Below, in pieces: positions 26,368-35,615 of a stretch of 64,000 nt of DNA. Each line of letters opens with the position of its first letter. The stretch's first letter is position 1. Location of the stretch: contig NZ_AP012332.1 in the NCBI RefSeq assembly GCF_001042655.1, positions 310,001 to 374,000 on the forward strand, given 5' to 3'. This DNA comes from Gardnerella vaginalis ATCC 14018 = JCM 11026. GTDB lineage: Bacteria; Actinomycetota; Actinomycetes; Actinomycetales; Bifidobacteriaceae. The notes beneath the pieces were generated by a model. It was not told where the DNA came from, made no database searches, and saw nothing but the letters and a program-made list of their open reading frames with translations. The position numbers and the translations under genes are program-made.

Positions 26368-27087
26368 GTGGTAAGAATTAAGCCAGATAAGCCCTACACG
26401 GAAGACCTTCCTTTAACGCATACAGCGTTATTTAAGCAAGTGCCACTCGATCAAGCGAGGGAGCTTCTCGAGCATTTGCATGAGTCGGTTTTTTCTAAGG
26501 GGCAGGCGATTTTTAACGAAGGAGATACTGATCGCCGCATGTATCTGCTTGAGCGTGGACGGGTTAAGCTTGTACGCCATTCAAGGGATAATCGTGTGCA
26601 ATTGCTTAGTATCCACACGCACGGTGAGATTCTTGGAGAGATTCCTGTTTTTGACCCGTTCGGCGGTCCGCGTACAGCTTCTGCAATAGCAATTACAGAT
26701 AGAACTCGCGTATTATGGCTAGAAAACGAAGTTCTTTTTAAGTGGCTTGGCCATCATCCTAGGGTTGCTGTAGACATGCTTCAGGTTTTAGCTGCACGTT
26801 TAAGAGCAAATAATGAACATATTTCTGATCTTGTTTTTATGGACGTTCCAGCTAGATTGGCTAAAACGCTTTTAAACCTTGCTTCTAGGTTTGGAGAACC
26901 TGTTAGGGAAGGTGTGCTTGTTCCTCACGATTTAACACAAGAAGAACTTGCTCAACTTGTTGGGTCTTCTAGAGAAACAGTTAATAAAGCGTTGATGGAT
27001 TTTGCTCAGAGGGGTTGGATTAAAAGGCACGGTAGGTCAATTATTATTTACCAACCTGGAATGTTGATTCGCAGAGCAGAAAGATAA
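26368..27087 (+). CDS. Crp/Fnr-family regulator, GlxR-like
   Basis: A 239-residue dimeric DNA-binding protein. Residues ~20-135 form a cyclic-nucleotide-binding domain with HTHGEILGEIPVFDPFGGPRTASA, resembling the cAMP pocket of actinobacterial GlxR; residues ~150-225 hold a winged HTH with LTQEELAQLVGSSRETVNKA. The start is a GTG with a well-placed GGAGG six bases upstream. It would control carbon metabolism and other genes if cAMP is made; the binding of cAMP is inferred. It sits between the oligopeptidase and a class A PBP gene. Confidence 0.92.
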   Translation: MVRIKPDKPYTEDLPLTHTALFKQVPLDQARELLEHLHESVFSKGQAIFNEGDTDRRMYLLERGRVKLVRHSRDNRVQLLSIHTHGEILGEIPVFDPFGGPRTASAIAITDRTRVLWLENEVLFKWLGHHPRVAVDMLQVLAARLRANNEHISDLVFMDVPARLAKTLLNLASRFGEPVREGVLVPHDLTQEELAQLVGSSRETVNKALMDFAQRGWIKRHGRSIIIYQPGMLIRRAER

Positions 27088-27139
27088 ATCGCGATTTTTG
27101 CGTGCCGCAACGTAGAGGCAAACCTCTAGAATAGTTCGC

Positions 27140-29530
27140 ATGCCTAAGAAGAAATCCCTCACAACTCGTCGCGTGTTAGCACTGTTCCTTACGTACATCA
27201 CATTGTGTGTTGCAGGTGGTGTAGTATCAAGTATTTTATTTGTGCCAGGAGTGATGAGCGTAAACAGCGTGGTCAAGTCTGTTGTGCCTTCTCTTAGAGT
27301 TGATGGCATTGATTTTGACGTTACGGCTTTACCTCAAAAGTCGCGTTTATACGCTTCTGATGGCAAAACAGTTATAGCAACATTTTATGCTCAAAATCGC
27401 ACTGTTGTGCCATTAAGACGCATATCGCAATACATGCAGCAGGCAATGGTTGCGCGTGAGGATCGTAGGTTCTTTGAACATTCAGGCGTTGATGTGCAAG
27501 GCGTTATGCGTGCGTTTGTGCAAACGTTTATTAAAAAGTCTGATATGCAAGGTGGATCGTCTTTAACACAGCAATACGTTAAGAATGTTCTTATGATCAA
27601 AGCTAGAGAAGACAATGATCCTATTTCGGAATATCATGCTGCAGAAAGTACTGTTGCTAGAAAATTGCGAGAAATGTTAATCGCAATACAAATGGAGAAA
27701 AAATACTCTAAGCTAGAGATTTTACAGGGATATTTAAACGTTGCACAGTTTGGTAGTAATAATCTTTACGGTGTAGAAACTGCTGCAAAACGCTATTTTA
27801 ATACCACTGCAGCCAATCTTAATCTTGTTCAAGCTGCGACTATTGCATCAATCACAAAGAATCCTTCTAGGTACGATCCTTCTATTGAAGAAAATCAGCC
27901 TGAATCGCAGAAGCAAAGAAATATAGTTCTTGATTTAATGCTTCGACAAAACTTTATAAGTCAAAAAGAACATGATGATGCGGTTACAACACCAATTAAA
28001 AGCACTCTTAATATTCAGCATGAAGTTGCTAACGTCGGTTGCCAGGCTGCTGGAGATGCAGCATTCTTCTGTGATTATGTTACTAAGAAAATCTTGAATT
28101 CTAGAGAATTTGGCAAAACAACTGTAGCAAGGCAGAAGCTGCTTAATGAAGGTGGCTTGGATATTTACACTACAATGGATATAACAGCTAACACAACCGC
28201 CATGAATACAGCTAGGGCCACTATCCCTGTTAATGATCCTAGTGGTTTTGAAGTCTCTATAGCTGCTATAAAGCCTGGTACTGGTGAAGTTCTTGGTTTT
28301 GGAAGCAATCGTATTTATGATGCGACCGATGCGGCGAGGTCTGACCCTACTCACACAGCTATTAACTACGCTGTAGATGAACAAGACGGTGGTGGCTTAG
28401 GCTGGCAGATTGGTTCTACTTGGAAGCCAATCAATCTTGTTGCATGGATGCTTGCTGGAAAATCAATTAATCAGCCTGTACGAACAAACACGTTCTATAA
28501 CAATACTGAATTTTCGTGCGCAAGATATAAAGGTATAGGGCGTTGGTCTGTGAGAAATTCAGATGGTGGAACTGTTAATCCAGAAACACCGTTAATGGGT
28601 TTGGTGCATTCTCACAACACGATTCAGGCTGCTATGGGTGCTCAGCTTAAGCTGTGTGCAGTGGCAGAGGCTGCGAAAACACTTGGATATCACAATTCTC
28701 CAATAGGCCAGGAAGACGTATTTTCTAAGAATTCTCTAAATCCTCCTATGGTGATTGGTGCAGTTCAGGCTTCTCCACTAACAATGGCAAATATTTACGC
28801 AACATTGGGTGCTAATGGTGTTCAATGTGACCCTATTGCAATCAAGCGTGTTATTGATAAAAACGGTAGACGTTTGCGAGTACCAAGCGCTAATTGTCAT
28901 CAGGCTATACCGAAAAAAATTGCTCAAACTGTAGCCTATGCTATAAATCAAGGTGTTGCTCAACCTAGTGGTGTTGCGCATGCTGCTCAATTAGCTGGTG
29001 GTCGTAAAACTTTTGCAAAAACTGGTACTAACGAACAGTATTACATGACTACTGCAGGATTCGTGCCAAATAAGATTAGTGCTTTTGTTGCAATTGGAAA
29101 CGCTGAAGTGCAAAAGAGCTTCAACAACATGAGAATTAATGGTGTTTATCGAAGCGCTTGGTACGGTGTTTACATTGCAACTCCAGCTTGGAAAAAGTTT
29201 ATGGACGATTATCTAAAAGCGGCAAACGTTCCTATCGACAATGAATATGGTAAGCCAGATTCAAAGTATATGGCTGGTGGAAAGATGCCGTCATTAACTC
29301 CGCAAATGCGTCAGGAAGATTCTGCAGAGCAACAGCGTAAGCGCGATGAGGATGCTCGTAGACAGGCGGCTCAAGATCAGGCTCAGGCTCAGGCAAATCA
29401 GGGTGCGGCTTCGACAGATCCTGCGACTGGTGGATCGTCGGTTACTGGCGATGGAAGAACGAGTACATCTTCTGGTTCTACGTACGGTAATACGGATGGA
29501 ACAGGAGACGCATCTTCTGACGATAATTAA
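27140..29530 (+). CDS. Class A penicillin-binding protein (transglycosylase/transpeptidase)
   Basis: A bifunctional peptidoglycan synthase, 796 residues. It has a short cytoplasmic N-terminus, a membrane helix (~residues 13-36), a GT51 domain with AREDRRFFEHSGVD and GGSSLTQQYVKN, and a transpeptidase domain with STWK (Ser426), SHN and KTGTNEQYY. The C-terminal ~70 residues are low complexity, Gln/Ala-rich then Ser/Thr/Gly-rich, probably disordered outside the cell. There is no Shine-Dalgarno; TAGAAT lies seven bases before the ATG, so the message may be leaderless. A small dyad AGAGG-CAAA-CCTCT overlaps that promoter. Confidence 0.95.
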   Translation: MPKKKSLTTRRVLALFLTYITLCVAGGVVSSILFVPGVMSVNSVVKSVVPSLRVDGIDFDVTALPQKSRLYASDGKTVIATFYAQNRTVVPLRRISQYMQQAMVAREDRRFFEHSGVDVQGVMRAFVQTFIKKSDMQGGSSLTQQYVKNVLMIKAREDNDPISEYHAAESTVARKLREMLIAIQMEKKYSKLEILQGYLNVAQFGSNNLYGVETAAKRYFNTTAANLNLVQAATIASITKNPSRYDPSIEENQPESQKQRNIVLDLMLRQNFISQKEHDDAVTTPIKSTLNIQHEVANVGCQAAGDAAFFCDYVTKKILNSREFGKTTVARQKLLNEGGLDIYTTMDITANTTAMNTARATIPVNDPSGFEVSIAAIKPGTGEVLGFGSNRIYDATDAARSDPTHTAINYAVDEQDGGGLGWQIGSTWKPINLVAWMLAGKSINQPVRTNTFYNNTEFSCARYKGIGRWSVRNSDGGTVNPETPLMGLVHSHNTIQAAMGAQLKLCAVAEAAKTLGYHNSPIGQEDVFSKNSLNPPMVIGAVQASPLTMANIYATLGANGVQCDPIAIKRVIDKNGRRLRVPSANCHQAIPKKIAQTVAYAINQGVAQPSGVAHAAQLAGGRKTFAKTGTNEQYYMTTAGFVPNKISAFVAIGNAEVQKSFNNMRINGVYRSAWYGVYIATPAWKKFMDDYLKAANVPIDNEYGKPDSKYMAGGKMPSLTPQMRQEDSAEQQRKRDEDARRQAAQDQAQAQANQGAASTDPATGGSSVTGDGRTSTSSGSTYGNTDGTGDASSDDN

Positions 29531-29562
29531 GCTTCATCTGGTTAGTTGAAAATATTATTAAA

Positions 29563-29613
29563 AAATCAGCTGGCATTGAGGTATTGTGCGAATACTTCGA
29601 TACCAGCTGATTT
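29563..29613. terminator. Bidirectional terminator between the PBP gene and pyrD
   Basis: Two 23-base arms (29563-29585, 29591-29613) pair at 20 positions, the other three being transitions that mostly allow wobble pairs, around a five-base loop. A-runs flank the left and T-runs the right, so it can end transcripts from both convergent genes. Confidence 0.85.
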
Positions 29614-29648
29614 ATTGTAATTTATTGTTATCTATTCTGGTTTTTTTT

Positions 29649-30803
29649 TTAATCTACATCAGCTGAAACTGCATCTTTAACTGTTTCAAACCCATCTTTT
29701 CTGAGTAAATCAGCAAGTCCGCGCTTTAGAACAGTTATTTGTTGAGGACCTCTATACATAAGAGAAGAAACGAACATCACTAGGTCAGCTCCACTTCTAA
29801 TCTTTTCATAAGCTTGTTTTGCAGTAAATACGCCACCTATTCCAGCAATAGCAAACCTGTTGCCAAACTCTTTACGAGTATTTTTAATAAGATCATTACT
29901 CGCGGCGAATGTAGGCGCACCAGAAATTCCACCCTTCCAATCTGCTGGAATATTCAATCCTTCGCGGTTCTTTCGCAGATTTGCAATGCTCACGCCATCA
30001 ACCTTATGTGCGCTTAAAACGTCTAACAAAGACTTAAATTGAGGCCATCCGCCTTTTAGATTCAAAGGCATTTTTACAAGAGTTGGCTGAGGACGATCAA
30101 CTTTATCTAAAACATTAAAAAGCTTATCTAAAGCTTCTGGCTCGCTAAAAGGCTCGCCAGCCATAGTGTTTGGACAAGAAATGTTAACCTCAATCATGGA
30201 GTTTTTGCCACTTGCTCGCTCCATAGATATGCGATAATCTTCAATACCTTCGTCTAAGTCACCAACAAGATTATCATTGGTGCGCGCAATGCTCACAGAA
30301 ACGCGCATGCTTTTAGCATTAGTCCACGCTTTTTCCACTCTAGGAATCACAAACTCGCTGCCATCGTTAGCAAGACCCGCATGAACAAGAAGAGAATCAT
30401 ATTGCGGAAGCCTATGATACCAAGGTTTAGCGTTTCCTTCGCATGGGCGGGCAGTTGTGGAGCCAACTGTTTCAAAACCAAAGCCAGCGTTGTCTAGAAC
30501 TGTGCACAAATCGCAGTTTTTATCGAGTCCTGCGCTTAATCCAAATGGATTCGCAAAATCCACTCCCATAACTCGCGTTTCTAAAACTGGATCCGTGTAA
30601 TTGAGCATTTGCCGCAAAAGCCACATTAATCCAGGAATGCGCTCACTCGTCTTGCAGAAAGCAATCATGCGATCGTGAGCTTCGTCTGGTGGAATGTTAA
30701 ACACTAAGTGCGGCTTAATTACATGCTTATAGCTAAAGGTGAATAAGTCTGTTGCAGCTTTGTTCACAGCATTGTGTAAAGAATTTTCAGATACATAACC
30801 CAT
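29649..30803 (-). CDS. pyrD: Dihydroorotate dehydrogenase, class 2-like with a catalytic Cys
   Basis: Oxidises dihydroorotate to orotate in pyrimidine synthesis. The 384-residue protein has the class 2 layout: an N-terminal extension ending at NIPPDEAHDR, then NPFGLSAGLDKN, GFGFETVGSTTARPCEGNAKP and LANDG, and C-terminal FMN sites AIAGIGGV and MYRGP. The active-site base, Ser in classical membrane-bound class 2 enzymes, is Cys210 here (NISCPN), as in class 1 enzymes. The electron acceptor may therefore not be a quinone. A run of T residues follows the stop (read on the plus strand). Confidence 0.92.
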   Translation of the reverse strand: MGYVSENSLHNAVNKAATDLFTFSYKHVIKPHLVFNIPPDEAHDRMIAFCKTSERIPGLMWLLRQMLNYTDPVLETRVMGVDFANPFGLSAGLDKNCDLCTVLDNAGFGFETVGSTTARPCEGNAKPWYHRLPQYDSLLVHAGLANDGSEFVIPRVEKAWTNAKSMRVSVSIARTNDNLVGDLDEGIEDYRISMERASGKNSMIEVNISCPNTMAGEPFSEPEALDKLFNVLDKVDRPQPTLVKMPLNLKGGWPQFKSLLDVLSAHKVDGVSIANLRKNREGLNIPADWKGGISGAPTFAASNDLIKNTRKEFGNRFAIAGIGGVFTAKQAYEKIRSGADLVMFVSSLMYRGPQQITVLKRGLADLLRKDGFETVKDAVSADVD

Positions 30804-30841
30804 AACTCAATATTATACGACATTCAATATTATGCGACTTT

Positions 30842-30940
30842 CCGCTTTTTGTTGTTGATTTTGGTGTGTTGAGCTACAAAATGCGGAGTTGTTTTTCCGA
30901 GTTTGTACCAAATTTGATCTAAATCACGTACAATCTCGGG
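30842..30940. repeat. Dispersed modular intergenic repeat, copy upstream of the ABC-F gene
   Basis: Positions 30902-30940 are the reverse complement of 60590-60628 with 37 of 39 bases matching. The adjacent 30842-30885 resembles 60537-60580 at both ends, but the central ~16 bases read as the reverse complement of one another, as if flipped. No ORF explains the conservation. Confidence 0.75.
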
Positions 30941-30954
30941 CAGGTCCTGTCGTT

Positions 30955-30990
30955 CGCGCGGTCTAAGCGCTTTACCGCGCGTAGTATAGT
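30955..30990 (+). promoter_or_regulatory. GC-rich hairpin and promoter of the ABC-F gene
   Basis: CGCGCGGT (30955-30962) and ACCGCGCG (30974-30981) form an 8-bp stem, immediately followed by a TATAGT -10-like hexamer (30985-30990). A second candidate -10, TATATT, lies eight bases before the ATG at 31013. The hairpin overlaps where a -35 would be, suggesting a protein-binding site rather than an attenuator. Confidence 0.45.
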
Positions 30991-31012
30991 AGCACAGCTA
31001 TATTTGTGAGTT

Positions 31013-33046
31013 ATGCCTACTTATGATTTGGGACTAGAACGCGTATCGCTTGAATTTGCAACAAAAACTATTTTTAGAAATGTGACTCAAGGCGTTTTTG
31101 AGGGAGACCGTATAGGAATTGTTGGAAAAAACGGAGACGGAAAATCCACGCTTCTTAAGCTTCTTGAGGGTAGTATGGACCCAGATTCTGGCAGAGTTAC
31201 GCGTAGAAGCGGCTTGACATTTGGCATTTTAAGCCAGCGAGATCCACTGGACGATAATGCTACAGTTCGCCAAGCTGCATTGGAGAATCGCCAGGATTAT
31301 GAGTGGGCTGCTGATTCAAAGTCTCGCGAAATTGTTGAGGCTCTTTTGGGCGGAATCAATCTTGAAGCTAAAGTTGGTACGCTTTCTGGAGGTCAGCGTA
31401 GGCGTGCGGATTTGGCTAGGTTGCTGTTGCATGATTGGGATATTTTGGCTTTGGATGAGCCTACGAATCATCTTGATGTGCTTACAATTCATTGGCTCGC
31501 AGAGCATCTTTTGCACAGGTGGCAAGACGGGCAGGGCGCGCTTTTGCTCGTTACGCACGACAGGTGGTTTTTAGACGAAGTTTGCTCTTCTATGTGGGAA
31601 GTTCACGATGGAGCAATCGACCCGTTTGAAGGCGGATACAGTGCGTACATGATGCAGCGCGTTGAGCGCGAACGTCAGGCGGATGTTCGCGAGGAGCGCA
31701 GGCGGAATTTGGCGCGTAAAGAGCTTGCGTGGCTTTCTAGGGGTGCTCGCGCGCGTTCTACTAAGCAAAAGTTTCACGTTAAGCAGGCTCGCGAGCTTAT
31801 AGCAGACGTTCCGCCAATGCGAGATACTCTTGAGTTGAAGAGAATGGCAACTTCTCGTCTTGGTAAGCAAGTTGTTGATTTGATTGATGTTACGCAAATT
31901 TTTGAAGATTCGTCAAATCCTGCTGGAGCCGATGCAGATATTGTAAAATCACCATTTTCTCAGCCTACACATGTTGGTAGCGTTACGATTTCTGTAGACG
32001 AATCGCAAGCAGCCGCACAGTCGCAAGAATCGCAACTATCGCAAGAAGAATCGTCATTAAAAGAAACGTGTGCAGCATTACAAAAAACGATTAGCGGCCG
32101 CATGATTTTAGACAATCAAACGTGGCTAATAGGACCTGGAGACCGATTCGGCATAGTAGGAGCTAATGGCGCTGGAAAATCAACACTTTTAAGCATAATC
32201 GACGGCTCTTTGCGTCCAACTAAAGGGCACGTAAACATTGGTAAAACTGTAAAATTTGCTGTGCTTTCTCAACGATTAGAAGAGCTGGAAAAGCTTGGAA
32301 AATATAAAGTCAAAGAGGTTTTGAGTAGATATAAGCCAAGTTACATAATCGACGGCAAAGAAGTGACTCCTGGTCAACTTATGGAGAGGCTTGGTTTTAA
32401 GCCAGAGCAGCTTATGACACCAATTGCAGATCTTTCAGGCGGCCAGAAACGCCGCATGCAATTGCTTTTGATTCTTCTAAACGAGCCAAATGTGTTGATA
32501 ATGGACGAGCCTGGAAACGATCTAGACACCGACATGCTTGCAGTTATGGAAGATTTACTAGACACATGGCCAGGCACTTTGATTGTTGTATCTCACGACA
32601 GATACTTGCTTGAGCGAGTGACTGATCAGCAATTTGCATTGATTGACGGCAAGATTCGCCATCTTCCAGGCGGAGTTGACGAGTATTTAAAGATTATGGA
32701 AGACTATGAGCGCGCAAATATGCAAGAATCTAAGGCAGATTTTGAGGCGAGTTCTAGGGCGGTTGCTGGCGATTCGTCAGATGCGGATTCTGCGGAAAAA
32801 TCCAATCAAAAATATGAAGCAAAATTAAGCGGAAAAGCTTACTACGATGCTACTAGAAGAGTTTCAGCAATAGAGCGAAAACTAGAAAAGCTTGAGGAAG
32901 AAAAAAGCGAGATTGAGCAAAAAATGGCTAGCCATGATCCTAGCGATTTTGTTGGCTTGCAAGAGCTTAACGAGAAGTTACAGGCGAATCAAAGTGAGTC
33001 GAGCGCGTTAGAAGAAGAGTGGCTTGCGCTTAGTGAGCAAATTTGA
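31013..33046 (+). CDS. ABC-F family ATPase (Uup-like)
   Basis: A soluble tandem-ATPase protein, 677 residues, of the ABC-F family that acts on ribosomes. Two nucleotide-binding domains are visible: Walker A GKNGDGKST and GANGAGKST; signatures LSGGQRRRADLARLLL and LSGGQKRRMQLLLILL; Walker B LALDEPTNHLD and LIMDEPGNDLD. The linker contains the Uup-type LSRGARARSTKQK, followed by a Ser/Gln/Glu-rich insertion (~residues 325-350). The C-terminal ~80 residues form a charged coiled coil, as in Uup. No membrane segment is present, so it is not a transporter. Antibiotic protection is possible but not indicated. Confidence 0.92.
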   Translation: MPTYDLGLERVSLEFATKTIFRNVTQGVFEGDRIGIVGKNGDGKSTLLKLLEGSMDPDSGRVTRRSGLTFGILSQRDPLDDNATVRQAALENRQDYEWAADSKSREIVEALLGGINLEAKVGTLSGGQRRRADLARLLLHDWDILALDEPTNHLDVLTIHWLAEHLLHRWQDGQGALLLVTHDRWFLDEVCSSMWEVHDGAIDPFEGGYSAYMMQRVERERQADVREERRRNLARKELAWLSRGARARSTKQKFHVKQARELIADVPPMRDTLELKRMATSRLGKQVVDLIDVTQIFEDSSNPAGADADIVKSPFSQPTHVGSVTISVDESQAAAQSQESQLSQEESSLKETCAALQKTISGRMILDNQTWLIGPGDRFGIVGANGAGKSTLLSIIDGSLRPTKGHVNIGKTVKFAVLSQRLEELEKLGKYKVKEVLSRYKPSYIIDGKEVTPGQLMERLGFKPEQLMTPIADLSGGQKRRMQLLLILLNEPNVLIMDEPGNDLDTDMLAVMEDLLDTWPGTLIVVSHDRYLLERVTDQQFALIDGKIRHLPGGVDEYLKIMEDYERANMQESKADFEASSRAVAGDSSDADSAEKSNQKYEAKLSGKAYYDATRRVSAIERKLEKLEEEKSEIEQKMASHDPSDFVGLQELNEKLQANQSESSALEEEWLALSEQI

Positions 33047-33132
33047 TGCAAAAGTCTACAGTTTTTGCATTGCGATTTTGCTCAAGATTAATGCTGCATG
33101 CTAGTTAATGCCGCGTGCTAGATTGTTGAATT

Positions 33133-33897
33133 ATGGCTCAAATTAAGGATATGTTGGAATCTGTAAAACCTATTCGCTTTGATGGCAGAGATGTAGACGA
33201 GTTGCGACCAGTAAAAATCACGCGCAATTTTACAAACGTGCCAGAAGGCTCCGTTTTAATCGAGTGTGGTAACACGCGCGTTATGTGCACTGCCACTTTT
33301 ACTATTGGAGTTCCGCGTTGGAGACGAGACACTGGTTTAGGTTGGGTTACAGCCGAATACTCAATGCTTCCAAGAGCCACTGCCGAGCGCACTGATCGCG
33401 AGTCTGTTAAGGGCAAAATCGGCGGCCGCACGCACGAGATTAGTCGCCTTATTGGTCGCTGCCTTAGAGGTGTTATAGATATGAAGGCAATGGGCGAATG
33501 TTTGATTCAAATTGATTGCGATGTTCTTCAAGCAGATGGCGGCACGCGTACAGCTTCGATTACGGGCGCATATGTTGCTCTTGTAGATGCGCTAAATTGG
33601 GCAGAAAAGCACAAGCATATTCGTAGTGCTAAAAACGTTCTTAAAGACTCTGTTTCTGCTGTTTCTGTAGGCGTGATTAATGGCACTCCAATGCTTGATT
33701 TGCCGTATGTAGAAGATAGTCAAGCAATGACAGATATGAATGTTGCTATGACTGGTTCTGGCAATTTTATTGAGATTCAAGGCACTGCGGAACATCGCCC
33801 GTTTAATCGCGATGAGCTTAATGTTTTGCTTGATTTGGCAGCTAAAGGTAATCGTGAGCTTCAGGCTGCTCAGCGCGCTGCTTTAAGTCAAAATTAA
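33133..33897 (+). CDS. rph: Ribonuclease PH
   Basis: A phosphorolytic exoribonuclease that trims tRNA 3' ends. The 254-residue protein shows the RPH stretches [53 protein letters not shown] and [19 protein letters not shown], and ends with the C-terminal helix of the family. No clear ribosome binding site is seen; TAGATT lies eight bases before the ATG, compatible with a leaderless message. It is followed by rdgB, a common bacterial pairing. Confidence 0.96.
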   Translation: MAQIKDMLESVKPIRFDGRDVDELRPVKITRNFTNVPEGSVLIECGNTRVMCTATFTIGVPRWRRDTGLGWVTAEYSMLPRATAERTDRESVKGKIGGRTHEISRLIGRCLRGVIDMKAMGECLIQIDCDVLQADGGTRTASITGAYVALVDALNWAEKHKHIRSAKNVLKDSVSAVSVGVINGTPMLDLPYVEDSQAMTDMNVAMTGSGNFIEIQGTAEHRPFNRDELNVLLDLAAKGNRELQAAQRAALSQN

Positions 33898-33951
33898 ATA
33901 AAGTTTATATCTATATCTGTTTATTCGATAAATTACTAAGGAGTGGCGAGC

Positions 33952-34644
33952 GTGAAACTTGTTGTGGCAACGCATAATGAGGGTAAACTCGTTGAAATTA
34001 AGCGGATTCTTAACGAAGAGTTTGTGGAAATGTCGGAGCATATTGAGCTTGTTACTGCTGGCTCTTTGGGGCTTCCAGATCCAGTAGAAACAGGCGTGAC
34101 TTTTGAGCAAAATGCGTTAATCAAAGCTAGAGATGTTTCTTTAAGAACTGGTTTGCCTGCAATAGCAGATGATTCAGGTTTGATTGTGGATGTTCTCGGA
34201 GCTGCTCCAGGAATATTGTCTGCGCGTTGGAGCGGTGTTCATGGAGATGACAAGGCGAATAATGAGCTTTTGCTTAAACAGCTTGAAGACATTCCAGATC
34301 AGTGTAGAACAGCACGATTCCGCTGTGCTGCAGCTTTAGCTATTCCTAAGGGTTGTGGTGAAACAGAACTTGAAAACACTCTGTGGAAAACAAATGGTTT
34401 TGAAACTGTTCGCGTTGGAGAAATGGTTGGTAGACTGATTAGAGTTCCACGCGGAGAGAATGGTTTTGGTTACGATCCGCTTTTTGTACCAGATAATCAG
34501 CCTGTTAGAAATGGCATTCAAATGCAGGATTTGACAAGTGCTCAGCTTAGTCAAGAAGAAAAGAACGCCATTTCACACAGGGGTAGTGCGTTACGAGCGC
34601 TTTTACCAGAGTTAAAAGCTATGTTCCTTGGGCAAACTAAGTAA
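33952..34644 (+). CDS. rdgB: XTP/dITP diphosphatase (RdgB/HAM1)
   Basis: Removes non-canonical purine nucleotides (ITP, XTP, dITP) from the pool. The 230-residue protein starts VVATHNEGKLVEI, the typical nucleotide-binding opening, and carries ADDSGLIVDVLGAAPGILSARW, GFGYDPLFVP and the C-terminal ISHRGSALRAL. The GTG at 33952 is chosen because AAGGAG lies eight bases before it; the in-frame GTG at 33943 overlaps that site. It is 54 bp after rph and probably co-transcribed. Confidence 0.95.
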   Translation: MKLVVATHNEGKLVEIKRILNEEFVEMSEHIELVTAGSLGLPDPVETGVTFEQNALIKARDVSLRTGLPAIADDSGLIVDVLGAAPGILSARWSGVHGDDKANNELLLKQLEDIPDQCRTARFRCAAALAIPKGCGETELENTLWKTNGFETVRVGEMVGRLIRVPRGENGFGYDPLFVPDNQPVRNGIQMQDLTSAQLSQEEKNAISHRGSALRALLPELKAMFLGQTK

Positions 34645-34701
34645 ATAAACTAAGTAAACCAGAAGTAAACTAGTTGATTTGTAAAATTGGATTTGCGATT
34701 T

Positions 34702-35601
34702 TTAATCCGTGAACAAATCTTTAGATATGATAATGCGATTTTCAGCAACCTGCTTTAAGTGCTTGCCATAATTGCTTTTACCATATTTTTCTGCCGACTC
34801 AAGTAAACGCTCGCGACTAATCCACTGGTTTTCGTATGCAATCTCCTCAAGCACTGCGATTGGAAGCCCTTGTGCTCGCTCTATTGTGCGCACAAATTCG
34901 CCAGCTTCGTAAAGCGAGTCCATTGTGCCAGTGTCTAGCCACGCGTATCCGCGACCAAGAGTCATAACGTTTAGTGAGCCATTTTCTAAGTACATTTTGT
35001 TAAGGTCCGTAATCTCAAGCTCGCCGCGTGCGCTCGGCTTAACTTGTTTTGCAAACTCTGTAACTCTGGAATCGTAGAAGTATAATCCTGTAACAGCATA
35101 GTTCGATGCTGGGTGTTCTGGTTTTTCTACTATGCTAACGGCTTTGTGATTTTCATCAAATTCCACAACGCCGTATCTTTCTGGGTCGTCTACGTAGTAG
35201 CCGAATACTGTAGCACCGTGTTCTACGCGTGCAGCGTGCTTTAAAATAGCTCCTAGGCCATTTCCGTAGAATATATTGTCTCCAAGCACGAGCGCGCAAG
35301 AATCGCCATTTATAAACTCTTCTCCGAGTATAAATGCTTGAGCAAGACCGTCTGGCGATGGCTGAACTTTGTAAGATAAGTTGATTCCAAATTGTTCTCC
35401 GCTTCCAAGTAGCCTTTCAAAATTCGGCAAGTCTTGAGGAGTAGAAATCACAAGAATATCTCGGATTCCAGCCATCATAAGCACGCTAAGAGGGTAATAC
35501 ACCATTGGCTTATCGTAAACTGGCAAAAGCTGCTTAGACGTTACTGTAGTAAGTGGGTATAGGCGTGTGCCAGAACCGCCAGCAAGAATAATGCCTTTCA
35601 T
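34702..35601 (-). CDS. rmlA: Glucose-1-phosphate thymidylyltransferase
   Basis: First step of dTDP-L-rhamnose synthesis: glucose 1-phosphate plus dTTP to dTDP-glucose. The 299-residue protein begins [20 protein letters not shown] and contains [39 protein letters not shown] and [15 protein letters not shown], all typical of RmlA. It is the last gene of the minus-strand unit wzm-wzt-rmlB-rmlCD-rmlA, 14 bp after the fusion gene. Confidence 0.97.
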   Translation of the reverse strand: MKGIILAGGSGTRLYPLTTVTSKQLLPVYDKPMVYYPLSVLMMAGIRDILVISTPQDLPNFERLLGSGEQFGINLSYKVQPSPDGLAQAFILGEEFINGDSCALVLGDNIFYGNGLGAILKHAARVEHGATVFGYYVDDPERYGVVEFDENHKAVSIVEKPEHPASNYAVTGLYFYDSRVTEFAKQVKPSARGELEITDLNKMYLENGSLNVMTLGRGYAWLDTGTMDSLYEAGEFVRTIERAQGLPIAVLEEIAYENQWISRERLLESAEKYGKSNYGKHLKQVAENRIIISKDLFTD

Positions 35602-35615
35602 CTTTGAAACATCCT

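Noticed and set aside
27114..27127. AGAGG-CAAA-CCTCT dyad as a terminator of the crp gene
   Set aside because: The stem is only five base pairs with no T-run and overlaps the PBP promoter; it may be a small operator but the evidence is thin.
29641..29652. Poly-T run at the end of pyrD as a phase-variable tract
   Set aside because: It overlaps the stop codon and 3' flank only, so length changes would not switch translation of the enzyme.
31013..33046. ABC-F antibiotic-resistance determinant
   Set aside because: Motifs and the C-terminal coiled coil fit housekeeping Uup-type proteins; no resistance-type linker or resistance gene context is evident.
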